Assembly (NCBI RefSeq): GCF_000002075.1
Contig: NW_004797520.1
Coordinates: 304,072-368,071, forward strand
Direction of reading: 5' to 3'
DNA: 64,000 bases
From: Aplysia californica
Taxonomy: Eukaryota; Mollusca; Gastropoda; Aplysiida; Aplysiidae
This document shows, piece by piece, positions 10,601 to 24,000 of this stretch. Every line of letters begins with the position of its first letter. The stretch's first letter is position 1. Below the pieces are notes generated by a model. That model ran no database searches. It saw only the letters and a list, made by a program, of their open reading frames with translations, and was not told the DNA's origin. Both the position numbers and the translations under genes were made by a program.

Positions 10601-13600
10601 CCTATCAAACGTCTGTCTTCCTTATCTCTCCTCCTTCTGTCCTATCAAACATCTGTCTTCCTTATCTCTCCTCCTTCTGTCCTATCAAACGTCTGTCTTC
10701 CTTATCTCTCCTCCATTTCTTTGTATGCTAATCTCTTGTAACACCTCTTGTCTTCAGCACTTACATGACCTGTTTGTCATGGAAGTTCCGTGAAACTTTT
10801 ACTGAACTAAAACTTGCAGCTTTCAGGGTTGATGGTTTTTCCTTCCTCAACTTAAGATGCGTGTCTATGGTAATGAATGACTTAAATAATCAAGTCTAGC
10901 TCTTTTTTTTAAAATGCGCATAAAAATGTGAGAGGGGAGAGACCCAGCACATCTCACATGGCAGGTAGTGAAGGAATTTTCTTGCATTCTTTCCTCTTCA
11001 TTGTTTTTTGTGACCCTCCAGAATTTGAACATCAAAAATGGAAGAAGAAATTTTTCTTACGTTCAAGATGCATTTTAATTTTGTAATTCCACAGTTTGCA
11101 GAAAAAGCGACATTTGTCAGCAAATGCTTGAACCATACGGCCTTTGTGCAAGCTAACTACAGAAACAAGAAGGTAAAGTTAAATTTCGTTGGTGGTTGGT
11201 GGGTGCTCTGGGGTGGTTTGCTTCTTTTTTCCTATGAAACATCTATGGTCTTTATCTCCCCTCCTTTTTTTTTGGTGTTTGTTACTCTCATGTGACACCT
11301 CTAATCTTCGGCACTTGTATGACCTTATTGTGGGGCAAGTGTCGTAAAACTTTTACTAAAACTAAATTTAAATTGTACTCAGTGCATTATATAAATTTAC
11401 GGAATGCCTCGTTCACTGAGTATCTTTCTTTTACTTTGTAGCTGGTAACACAGCCTTTTTTTCTAGATTGACAGGAGATGTGTTTTAGTTGTGTGGGTTT
11501 TTTTCTTTCAGTTGCTATCTTTCCGTGGTTGTTGTCCTTGTACGACTTCATCTGGAATGAGGGGTTCACAGGAAAAACGGGCATAGTCACAAGATGGAAA
11601 TTGGAAGGCTTTCAATTTTTAAAAGGATGTGTCGCTGAAATTTCAATCAATCTTGTTTAGAGTCACTTTTTGGGTTCTGAAAAATTTTAATGTGTCCCAC
11701 ACGCTCATATATGACCTTATGCAGTTGCGAGCACCGTAAAACACTTACCAAAAATATAAAGAAAACTTCTTTGGGTGGATTGTTCTTTATACTCGTAGTA
11801 TACATTTGGTTGTTGGTTGTTCTGTTGTGCTTGATTTCACCGTCTGTATTTCACCAGTTGTAAGGGAGCATGTTATTCTGTCACCTAGGGATATTTTTCT
11901 CCCTGTAAAAGAACAATCTACCCAGAAAGCGAAGATAGACAAGATGTCCTGAAACTTTTCAGGCCGGCTGAAAGGTGTTCGAATCCCTGACTTCTTTAGA
12001 GATGCCCAAACTCCTTAACTTTAATGATCACTAATGTTTGAAATTAAATTGCCTTCGCTAGTTTTCATTTGAAAAAGAGCAGCTTTACTTATTAAATCAT
12101 GTTTGCACTGAAAGTGCAACTTTTTGATTGCTTATCCATGGATCATATTTGATTTTTAAACTGCTTCTGTCTTCGCAGCAACTGGAAAGAGACGTCGACC
12201 GTCTCAAAGCGCTCGGACAAGCAGACTTCAGCGAAGCTATCAAATTTGCCTTTGAAAAGTTCATTGAGGTCAGTGAAGCTGGTTGCTACATGTAAGAGTA
12301 ATGGTGTTTCTGTCAGTATCGTGGGCTCGTCTGGAAGGGGAAAAAACGGTTTATGCTCTGTAATGGTTTTCCCCTTACACGGGGTGCCCGCCCATTACGG
12401 CTGGATTGGGCATATCACCCGACTCGGTCGCCTGAAACTGAAAACAAACGCGTTATTTGTTTTTTTAGGCGACCGAATCTGGCGATCGGCCGGACCCAAC
12501 GATCCCATCCGTAATGGGCACCCCGTATTTCCTATCACACATTTATTATCCTTATCTCCCCTTTCTTCCTGTTACTCTCTAGTAAAACCTCTAATCTTAG
12601 GCACTGGTATCGCCTATTTGTGTTGCTAGTGCTTATAAGCTCTTATTGAAAAAGCTCTTATTGAAACTAATACATAGGTGGTTGGTGGGTGCTCTGGTGT
12701 GGTTTGCTTCTTCTTTCCTATCAAACATCTATTGCTTTTATCTCCCCTCCTTCTTTTTTGTGTTTGTTACTCTCTTGTAACACCTCTAATCTTCGGCACT
12801 TATATGACAACCTTATCGTGTTGCAAGTGCCGTAAAACTTTTACTGAAACTAAACTCCCCTTTCTTCTTTTTTTTGTCTGTTAGTCTTTAGTAAAACCTC
12901 TTCTAGGGGGCTCTAATGGCCTAGAGGTTAAGGTGTTGGCCTCTCAATCAAAGGTCCCGGGTTCGAATCCGGGTAACGACTGAAAAATTTTCTTCTCTAA
13001 AATTGTCTCCTTTCACCTCCTTTCCTGCTCTCTAACAATGTTCTGTTGTCTGCTTTCATTTCCACTTTCTGCCCCCACCCCCTCACCTCCTTTGCCCCCT
13101 CCTCTGGGCTCCTGACTCTTTCTGCAGCCTTTCTACTGCTACTCCTTGGCTCCTCCTTACTGCTGTCTTTCTGCCACACCCCTGATCTTCTGGTAGGAAA
13201 GATCTACACCTAGCCTTCTCGGACAAGGGCGAAAAATCTCGGAGGGCCCGTGTGCAAGTTGCGCACGTTAAAGATCCCTTGGTGGTCTAAAATCGATAAG
13301 AGTAGGCTTCGGCCGCCACCCGGGCAAAATTCAAAATTTCCTACCAACTGAAAATATTAGGTGTGTCCCGCGCGCTCATATGACCTTATGCAGTTGCGAG
13401 CGCCGTAAAACACTTTACAAAAACAAACAAAAAAACCTCTAATCTTAGGCACTAGTATTACCTAACAGTGTAGCAAGTGCCTTGAAGCTCTTTATTGAAG
13501 TGGGTGGTTGGCGGGTGCTCTGGTGTGGTTTGCTTCTTCTTTCCTATCAAACATCTATCGTCCTTATCTCCCCTTCTTCTTTTTTTTGTTTGTTGCTCTC

Positions 13601-16600
13601 TTGTAACACCTCTAATCTTCTGGCGCTCATATGACTTTATGCAGTTGCGAGCGCCGTAAAACCTCTACTAAAACTAAAAGTCTTTATTAAAACTAATACA
13701 AGACTGAACAAAGACAACGTTTGTGGTTGACAGTTCAGCCAGAATGAGACGAACGACGAGAACAACATCGGCGCCAACTGCAACAAGGTGATCATGTTGT
13801 TGACCGACGGAGGCACCGACAACGCCAGGGACGTGTTCAAGAAGTACAACTGGGACAATAACAACAAAACGGTGAGTGAGTTGTCCCCCTTGCCTTGACA
13901 CTTTGCCGATCACAAGGCTCATATAGTAAAAACCTTTTGCCATCAAAGACCAAGGCATTTTGGGGAAAATTCCAAAGAAACTGGGTGATAAACATCGCCG
14001 ATCGGCGAGATGTTTGGAAGTTGGGAATATTGGCAGCCCTGATTTGTAAAGCAACAACTAAAACTGAAACCTAATAGTAAAATGTTTGTCATCATAGAAG
14101 CCATTCTCAAAGTGGGAACATAAACATGTTCTTGTGCTCAGTAGAATTGTAAATGGGCTGATTCATCAATGTCATGCTCACAACTGTGCCTGATCTACAA
14201 CAGGGAACTGCTGCTTTTTCTTTCCTAATCCTTACTATCGTCATTTTCCTCTACTTCTTTTGTTTGTCACACTCTTGTGACCTGCTATTACCGGGGTGCC
14301 TTGATAGTCTAAGCAGACCTTGTCCTGTTGAAGCTAGAGAGGTGAGAGGAATAAGCTTGATTCCGTGTATGGACTTCTCTGTTGACATCCACTCCTTAGC
14401 ACTCATATGACCTTATGCAGTTGCGAGCGCCGTAAAACCTTACTAAAACTAAACCAAAACACTCTGGCATACGTATTACTATTCAGTTTTTGTTCTTCAA
14501 CTTGAATTCGGCTATTGTTTTCTATATTCTAGTTCATACCTTGCTGTTCTATAAGTTTTATCCGAACAAAGTCATCTGTGATGTGTTGAATATTTTCTTT
14601 ATTGCTTCTCTGAGTGTGCTCATTTATGGTCTCCCCACCAGGTCCGTGTGTTTACCTACGCTGTGGGACCCACCCCAAACCCAATCACAGCGGTCAGGTG
14701 GATGGCCTGTGCAAACAGAGGTGAGGAAATGATATGAGTGCTGTGGTTTTGGTACCATCTCTTCCGCAGACTAAAATCCAATCTTTTATTTCTTTGTGAT
14801 CTTTAGTATGTTACAGATAATCTAAGTGATAATAATAATAATGATATTAATAATAATAATAATAATAATATGTAATAATTATATTAATAATAATGATAAT
14901 AATAATTAATATTTAATAATAATTGCATTTAACACTTTGCCATCATATTTTGGGGAATATCCAAAGAAACTGGGTGGTAAACAGGCGAGATGAGGCGGCA
15001 AAGTGGTAAATTGGCTTTTAGAGCCAACAGGTGGCTGTTGGAGCAGGTGTGACTGTACTTTTCCCTGTGTTGTCCTCTCGGCCAGGTTACTTCTCTCAGA
15101 TTCCTGCCATGGGAGCCATCCGAGCCAGAGTCCAGGTAACATCTCTCTATGTGTGCTCTATGTGTGTACTATGTGTGCTCTGTGTGCTCTGTGTGTGTAC
15201 TATGTGTTCTCTGTGTGTTGTGTGTGCTGTGTGTACTCTGGACGTCTGTGTACTACAGACGTTTGTGTGATGACTTTGTTTGTGGTTAAAACAGGGGGTG
15301 GGTGGGTTGTTGTGGGGGGGGGAGGGGTAGATGAACATCAGTGGTTAGAAAAGAGTGTGTGTGTGGGGGGGGGGGGGAAGGGGTATGTGATCACGAGAAA
15401 GGGGAAGGACTCTTTGTGCTGTGGGAACAACAGCAGTAATGGTTATATTTTGTTGCTGTGTGCGTTGGAGAACGTTCAGTGGACTCAATATGAGATGTGG
15501 GGGGGGGGGGGGGGGGAACGAAGAAATGGAAACTTACCCCTAATGTCGGTTGAATCTGACCACGCAGGCTCTTGCTTCGTCCCTCGTTTTTGAGTTGATG
15601 AAAAAGTTGCACTATGATATTTCTTGTGTTGTAAGGATGAACACAATTATTATAGATTCCTTGACTGATGGGATGCAGCAATTGATTTTTTTCCGCTCAT
15701 ATTAGGAACAGATGGGTCTGGGTTTTTTGGTTTATTCATTAATGGGGTTGTTTTATTTTTTTCTTAAACTGAGAAGATGACAGAGTTGTCGAATAATTGT
15801 CGCAAGCAAGATCACAGAAATCTGTTGCTTTATGTGTTTTTAATTAATAATCATTGGAAAATGCTAGATAGTCCATTTTATGCATATTTTCCTCCATCCA
15901 ACTGTCCTATTTCAAACTTATTCACTCTGTGAACCCAGTAAATATAAATCAAGTATTTTAGTTCAGCTCTCATGTAGTCGATGTTTGAAAAGTTCGTACT
16001 CCGAGATCCCTTGCACGATTAATTTTTAAAAACACATTTTGTCGTGGTTTTGATTTGATTAAACAGCTGTAAATATAAATAGTTATAGGTGATGCTAATG
16101 TTTAATGATGATGATTCTTATTTTCAGCGCAGCGTCATGTGTGAACTCAAATTTCATGATCGTACCTTGTTTCAGAAATGAGTATCATATAACTTGTTGG
16201 TGGGTGGTTGGTGGGTGCTCTGGTGTGGCTCGCTCCTTCTTTCAAGTCAAACATCTCACCTATCGTCCTGATCTCTCCTTTTTTTGTGTGTGTTATTCTC
16301 ATATAAAACCTGTAATCTTTGACACTTTTGACCTCTTTGTGTTTCAAGTGCTGTTCAACTCTAACTAAAACTAAAACTAAACTGGGTTGATGACCCTCTG
16401 TGGTATTTATGTCAACTCATGAGTCTATCTTTTTGTCTGTTTCATTTGTTCTTTTTCGTGGGTGGTTGGCGGGTGCTCTGGTATGGTTTGCTCGCTCCTT
16501 CTTTCCTACCAAACATCTATCGTCCTGATCTCTCCTCCTTTTTTGTGTTTGTTAATCTCTTGTAACACATCTATTCTTCTGCACTTGTATGACCTTATTT

Positions 16601-19600
16601 TGTGTTGCAAGTGCTGTAAAACTCTTACTAAAACTAAACCTCTTCTTTTTCATCTTTCTTTACCTGTATAATGCCAGCAGTCGTTGTTGTGCTTTCCCAG
16701 TAAGCTTTTAACATATTATTATCCAGTGGGTGGTTGGTGGGTGCAGCGATGCAGCTTGTAACTTGTACCTTTGTTCTGTGTTTCTGTTAATGCTTCTGTT
16801 ACTGTTTCTATTATTCTTATCTGCTCCTGGCCACTATGGCTGTCATGAAGCTGACTTTGTGACAACTGCCTCTCGGCTCTCTGACTGTGGGCGTTAGGTG
16901 GACACTCTGGTCTGGTTCGCTACTTCTTTCTATCATGCATCTATCATCCTTATCTCTCCTCCTTCTTTCCGTCGTATGTTACTCTCCAGTAAAACATCTA
17001 ATCTTATTTGTTTTGCAAATGCCATAAAACTCCAACAAAAATTAAATTAGACTTGTCACTGGTTCATAGCTTCTCTGGTCGCAATCATTGTATTGGCCAA
17101 TGATGTGTACATCAAAGCGGCATTTTATTGCAATGTTCGGGGTCCATAAAATATCGTCTGGATAAGATTCAGTGAGGGTCTGAACAGAGGAAAGCTGTGT
17201 TCTAGCTGACACGATGCCATCATGTTATTGTGACTTCAAGTATTTGGATATGTTTGTGTGGGTTGTTCGTGGATGTTCTGGTGTGGTTTGCTTGTTCTTC
17301 TTTCCTATCAAACATCTATCGTCTTTATCTCCCCTCCTTTTTTTTGTGTTTGTTACTCTCTTGTAACACCTCTAATCTTTGGCACTTATATGACTTTATA
17401 GTGTTGCAAGTGCCGTAAAACTCTTACTAAAACTAAAAATTGGACATGTTTGTCACTTGTGAATTTAATGTTAATCTTCTGCAATGTTTGAACTGAAGAG
17501 TTCCAAGAAAATAGTGTTGCCGACACTGTAGAACTGTAAACAAATTGATTCCTTGTTATATTTCTTTCCACATTCCGAAAAATTAAGTCCATTGATGCTT
17601 TGCATTATATCTAACCCTGCATTAACATAGGGACTGATGCTACCAGCATTCTCTGTAGTTTCAGACGGTTACAAAGTATTTACTGAAGTTACAAAGTATT
17701 CACAGAAGGTTACAAAGCATTCACAAAAGTTATAAAGCATTCACAAAAGTTATAAAGTTACAAAGTATTTACTGAAGTTACAAAGTATTCACAGAAGGTT
17801 ACAAAATATTCACAGAAGGTTACAACGTATTCACAGAAGGTTACAGAAGGTTACACAGTATTCACAGAAGGTTACAAAGTATTCACAGAAGGTTACAAAG
17901 TATTCACCGAAAGTTACAAAGTATTCACAGAAATGGAACCTGCAAGGGAATGGGGATGACGCTTTATGAATTTTTTTTTTTGGTTTTAGTCTCTTCTGAG
18001 ATTCCATATGAGCAGAATCCGACCGTATTGTAAGTCAGAACTATTATGAGATTATATTTTTTATGGTGACTTTCATGTAATTTATTTCTCAGAAAAGATG
18101 AGTAAGTACAATACATAGTGTCAGGGGCACCTTTACACCATTGTCCTTGTAGGAAAGAAGCAAAATCTATTTTTCAAAAAGGTGGACACTTTGATTTCAC
18201 TGTGGATATGTACATGACTTTTGTCACCGAATGTGCGGATTGGTATTTGGATGGATGAGTGAGTGGATGGTGATCGTGGATGTGTAAAGACTGAATGAAC
18301 AAAAGTCATAGCTTTATATCATGCTACAGGATCTTGTCCATACCTGGAATTTGGGTGTTCTTTTAGAGAGAGTTATGTACTCCATTTTGTCTGAAAATTG
18401 GTATTTGTGAACTTCAGGTTTATTCTAGAAATAGATGAGAGGAGAGAATAACAGTTTATAACAAAGAGTGAGCTTAAGAAGAAGTCACATTTTCAATGTT
18501 TAAAAAAATGGAGATGCGAGTAGAAAGCACCGAGGTGGCGATTTGTATAACTCTTCTGTAAGACTAAGAAAAGATTGAAACAGTTAGTGCTAACATTGGA
18601 TAATGAAGATGTGAGATTCAGGATGTTGTACAAATAAGAGATGAGAATAGAATAATGCTATGGCACTTCCATGAAAGTGATTTTTCTTGCATGAACATTT
18701 GTATAACTTTTCTTTACGTGTTGTAAAAGATTTATAGTGCAATTACGCGTAACTGAAGATGTGAGATTCAGAATGTTGTATAAATATGTGAAGAGAATAG
18801 AGTACTGCTATAGCACTTCAATGAAAGTGCTTCTTCTTGCATGTAAATTCGTATATTTTTTCTTTAAGTGTCATTAAAGATTTATAGTGCAAACCTGACG
18901 TGTAAATGAAGATATGAGCTTCAGGATGTTTGTATGAATATGAGTATGAGTCATTATTTAGTCCAAATATGGTTCTGGGAGAATTCTTAAGAATCAAGAT
19001 GTGTGGTTCCCTTGTGGTGTTTGTGTGCAGAACTGCGATGTTGAAGCTTTCTCGCTCTCTCTCTGTTTCCCTTCTACGCTGCTTGAAATGTGCAAAATGG
19101 CAGGACTATGTCCTCGTTCTAGAGCGGCCCCTGGCCTTGGCCCACATAGAACATGAAATGTGGACCAGTAGCCACAAAAATGTGTACTACGCAAAAGGCC
19201 AGAACCCGGTATAACCTTCCTCCCATCTCGGTTCATCACTCGTCTTCTTCTCTTTGCTTGACTTTAATCGTTTCTATTGGGCTGTTCATCTTGGATTGCT
19301 TCAGTTTTGGTTCTTTATCTCTACAATACCTACAATATTATTATGCTATTTTCATTCAAAGTTGAAGGAGAAAGTGAACAACAGAATTGTTTTTATTCAG
19401 AACGAAACAAATGTAATCATAATGAAGTTTGGTTGTTCTCGAGAACAACAGGACATTTTGTAGCCCTTGCTAATGAATCATATTTTGGCAAGAAGGAAAC
19501 ACAGACATACTCACTGTCCCCTCCCCTTCCCCATCTCACACACACCCAAACAGAAAACAGACGAAGTCATGGAATGATGAAAAGGTTAGGAATATATCCA

Positions 19601-21003
19601 AATCTCAATAACAGTGGCACCCAAAGAGGTGTTTCAGTTGCACACATGCTTTTCAATGAGAAAAATGTAAGATTTATTAACTTAACAGGTTTTTTTGGTA
19701 GGCAAATGTCCTTTTTTTAAGATAAGAGCTTGTCTAGAAGGATGCGTGTAGTATTGCTGTCCAGCTTGCTTTACGTGTATCATCATATACCTAGTTATTT
19801 GAGGGAGTAGCATGGTATTTTTTGTCGGTGGGTTTCCAGATTGCGTATCTTTTGATGATTGGGTGCAGTTAATCATGCTATGCGTATAATATATTTATGT
19901 ATTATATATATTATATATATCTATATATATACTTATTTGAATATATCCTCTCTTTTTTTTTTCTCAAGCGTACATGGTACATATTTTTTTTTTCTTCTCA
20001 TTTTGGTCCATACAGGATAAGGATGCTTTTATGGGAGTTGTTGCTTCTTCATGATGCTCATTGCGGTTCTTTCAGTAAATACAGCTCTCCATAACTATAC
20101 ATATATATATAATATACATTATATATACACTTTCCTTTTTTTCCTTCTCTTTTCCTCTAAGCCTGAGACTCTCCTCTTCTGTGCCTGTCGCTGAGCATAA
20201 CCACTGCCTGACAAAAGCACACAGCAGACTCTGCAAACGCTGGCTCACACTGCACCAGTTTGACTGTCACTTGCTCTTTTCACCACGATGCAGTGCTTTG
20301 TCCAGTCATAAAAAAGAAAAAAATAGTGAAGGTTATGAAGAGGCCTTTGCCGTCCTGTAAATGAAATTTCAGACTTTGAAAATGGTTTTGATTACCTCCT
20401 TATGGCTGCCTCTGTCTGTCAACAGAATTTGAGGAAAAATTGTCTTGCTCTCAAAAAAATTTCACCTGGGCAAGAAACATCAGCAGAAAGAAGAACAATT
20501 TTTTTTTTTCTTATTTTTTGTTCTGAACTAATAATTATTCATTTTGGGGAATTATTCAAGATGAACTTTAACCTGTTGCCATATTTTTGTTTCATTTGTA
20601 CCTTCTTGTTTTGTATGTTTTTTGTGGGTTTTTTTGTCAGTATAATGGTTTCCCATTTTGGCAGTCTTAACATCCGACTGAGGCAGTTGTACAGGCTCTT
20701 TAGGCTGTGGTTCTTCTCGTCAGTCAAGTGGTGTAAATTGTTTTTGGTGGCGCGTTGCGAGTGTGTGCCATGATGTGACCCCATGTGATATGTGCTTGTC
20801 CAATCTCCCAGGGCTACACGGACTACTTGAGAGCCACTCTAGAAAGTTATGGCGTGCAGGAAGAAAATTGGGAAGCGACCTATGACCCTAGGGTATGAAG
20901 GCCTGAACTAATCTCCCCACACCAGGCCTCGTGGCTGGGGAAGCTCAGTTGCTGAAGGCACTAACTCAATCCCTTTCTTTTGAGCGTTTTTTTTTTTGTT
21001 GAA

Positions 21004-21034
<31 letters not shown>

Positions 21035-24000
21035 CTGGCATCGGTCTTGATTTCTCACTTAATGAATTGACAAGGACTTGGAATAATGCTTTTGCTTTTT
21101 GAGTTTGAAGAAATAACAACAGCTTTCATAAGTTTTTGTTTTACGCACGGCATTTGATATTGGCAGAAACATCAGAAATACTCTTTTTGTTGTAATGATA
21201 GAACAATATTTAAATAAAATAATTACATAACAATGTAAAATAATTACATAACAATGTTTTGTTAAGGTATAGGCTACTTAATTTTTATTTAAAAAAAAAA
21301 AAGCCATGACTGTATTGTCACGAAATTTTCCTAAATTTTTATCGTGTTATTATTATATCACAGTATTCTGAAACTAGAAAGAATGTAGGTTACCTGTGTG
21401 GGTTTGAGTGCTATTTTCAGGATGGAAAGTTTTAGCACCCATTGATATAGAAGTTATTGAGTAGCACTTTAGTCAAGCATTTGTTGTTGAGATTATTCCA
21501 AGTCTAGCAGTTTCTCCATAGCATTTGATGCATTCTTTTTGGTTTTATCTTGCCTTTTAATCTTTAACTTTTGCAATATCACATCATCCAGCTAAATTAA
21601 CACCACTAAAACCACTCATTCTTGTTTGCTATTCAGTCCATGGTACAAGTAAAGAAGAGAGATTTGGGATGGATCTAATCCCAAATTTGTTGGATCAGTG
21701 ATTATTCCTAGATTGTAGTGAAACATCTTATGCAAGGAAATCATTTGAATGTCGTATTGCCAGGGTATTCTTGGAGGAAAGATAACTTTGAAAACATTCT
21801 TTGTGATGTTGAAGAATTTACGTCTTCCTTCTTTATTTGGTGTAGGGTTGTCAACTGTAATTTTTTAAAAAGTAAATGGTTAGAACAGACCAGCATAATA
21901 GGGTTGTTCTGTGAGCATCTGAACAGAGAAATCGAGTAGCAAACCAAAATCACCTCACAATGTCTGTACAAAATCTGGCACTTGAAGAAGAAGAAAGAAA
22001 TCATAAGTAATCTATCTGTATGTCTCTTGATTTTAATTTCTCTATTAGAGACTAAAAAAATGTTCTTTTTTTTTTATTGCACTTCTTTTGTTAAGGTAAA
22101 TTGGTCAGCTGGAAATTTTTCTTTGACTTTGATCACCCTCAGTTTAAAAGGATTTTTGTCATGATTTAGAAAATTGATTGCCTCTAGGGTGGTGTTCATT
22201 TTTTTCATCCTTATTTCTGAATTAATTTTATTCAGTCTCATTTCATGTGCCGAAAGATCTGAAGGTTGTTACTTTGGCCTGGTTTTGGTGGGAAGGGGCC
22301 GGGGAGTGCCCTGGTTAAATTTTTCTATTGCCAAGATCTGGTTCACTTACTTATTCTGTCCTTCCGTCGTTTTAGTTCTTCTCCAAGACATTTTCTGTTT
22401 GATTATCCTTTTCATTTTTCTTTTGGAGCCGCTAGCATTGCAGCTTTTCTTTGAACTGACGACATGTTTGATGCTGTTCCTTGACCGCTTCTCTCCCTCT
22501 GCTTGGGATTGCCGCAAGCGTTTGACCTCTGTCTGCTGAGTGTGTGGGCTGGAATGTCCCTTTTGCTTCTGTTTTCTTCTTTGAGATCTCCAGAAACTTA
22601 AGGGGGAGGAGGAGGAGGAGGAGAGAGTATGTAGGAGGCAAAAAGAGACAGTGAATAAACAATGGAGGAGAGATTATAGGAGGCAAAGAGAGACAGTGAA
22701 CAAACAATAGAAGAGATTATAGGAGGCAAAGAGAGACAGTGAACAAACAATAGAAGAGATTATAGGAGGCAAAGAGAGACAGTGAACAAACAATGGAGGA
22801 GAGAGATTATAGGAGGCAAAGAGAGACGGTGAACAAACAATAGAGAAGAGATTATAGGAGGCAAAGAGAGACGGTGAACAAACAATGGAGGAGAGAGATT
22901 ATAGGAGGCAAAGAGAGACGGTGAACAAACAATGGATGAGATAAAAAGGTTGGGGGGAGAGTGGCAGTCTTTGGAAGTGCAAGAGTAAAGGAGTAACAAA
23001 TACAAGAGGAAAGGAGTAACAAATACAAGAGGAAAGGAGTGACTTTTCTGAAAAGAAGCACTAGTTTAAACGTTCCTTCCACATGATATGTTGCGTCTGT
23101 ATCTATCTGTCGGTCTCTTGGTTTTTCAATAAGGCGAAGTCCTGCTACTGGTGACTATGAATATACTGTTCCAGCCGCGCTAACAAAGCCGAGGATTTTT
23201 CTGTTCTGAAGCCCTACATTCACAAATGGGAATTATATCAGTGTCTTTTTTTAGATGTTGAGGAGTAGGGACTCTGAGGGCTGGGAAAAAGGTTGGTGGG
23301 GGCAGACACATTCTCCTCTCACATGTTGTCTCCCGTGTGACAAGACAGGCTAAACTTTGTGGAGTAAAGTTTTCAGGAGTGGCAAAAAACCTGTTTTGTT
23401 TTATTATGTGGCTGGTGGGTTCTTCGGCTTTATTTCTAATGTTTGAGGAGAATTCCTAGTCAAAAGTCAGACCTGTTTCTGACTGAGCATAAGAAAAAGA
23501 TCGTTTACTATCAAACTCGTCAAATTAGAAAGGAAAAAAAAATTGTGCGGGTTATCGAGTCTTGTCACAGGACAATGATGTTGTGTTTGACATGTGGGTA
23601 TCCAGTTTTTGATGTGAAGGAGGGAAGAATAGATTGAAAGTTTTAAATAAGTTAAACTGGCAGACTGAGACTAGTTGGTCAAAAGTTGAGATGGCAGAAC
23701 TGGAGTAAATAAAAGGCTGAAAGACAAGTGTGCCAGGGGAGAGGAAGGAAGGAATTCACGCCAGGTTCACCATAGGAATGAGTGGAAAGAGGGGATTTAA
23801 GCCTATGTTCCTCTTGTTTTCATGTAGGCATATACACACACATACACATGCACGTGAGTGCGTGCACACAAATACACAGTTGCACACGGGAGCACATACA
23901 TACAAATATGTGTACACACTCGTACACACACACACACTTCACACACACACACTCAAATCAACTTGAGCACACACACTCTTGTAGAAATAAGCCTCATTCT

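Noticed and set aside
10347-10793. Leu/Ser-rich proteins of about 120-148 residues
   Set aside because: Translation of the amplified SINE segment; no homology beyond the repeat.
12906-12980. tRNA gene
   Set aside because: Has A and B box motifs but continues into a SINE body and tail flanked by a target duplication; no clean acceptor stem end.
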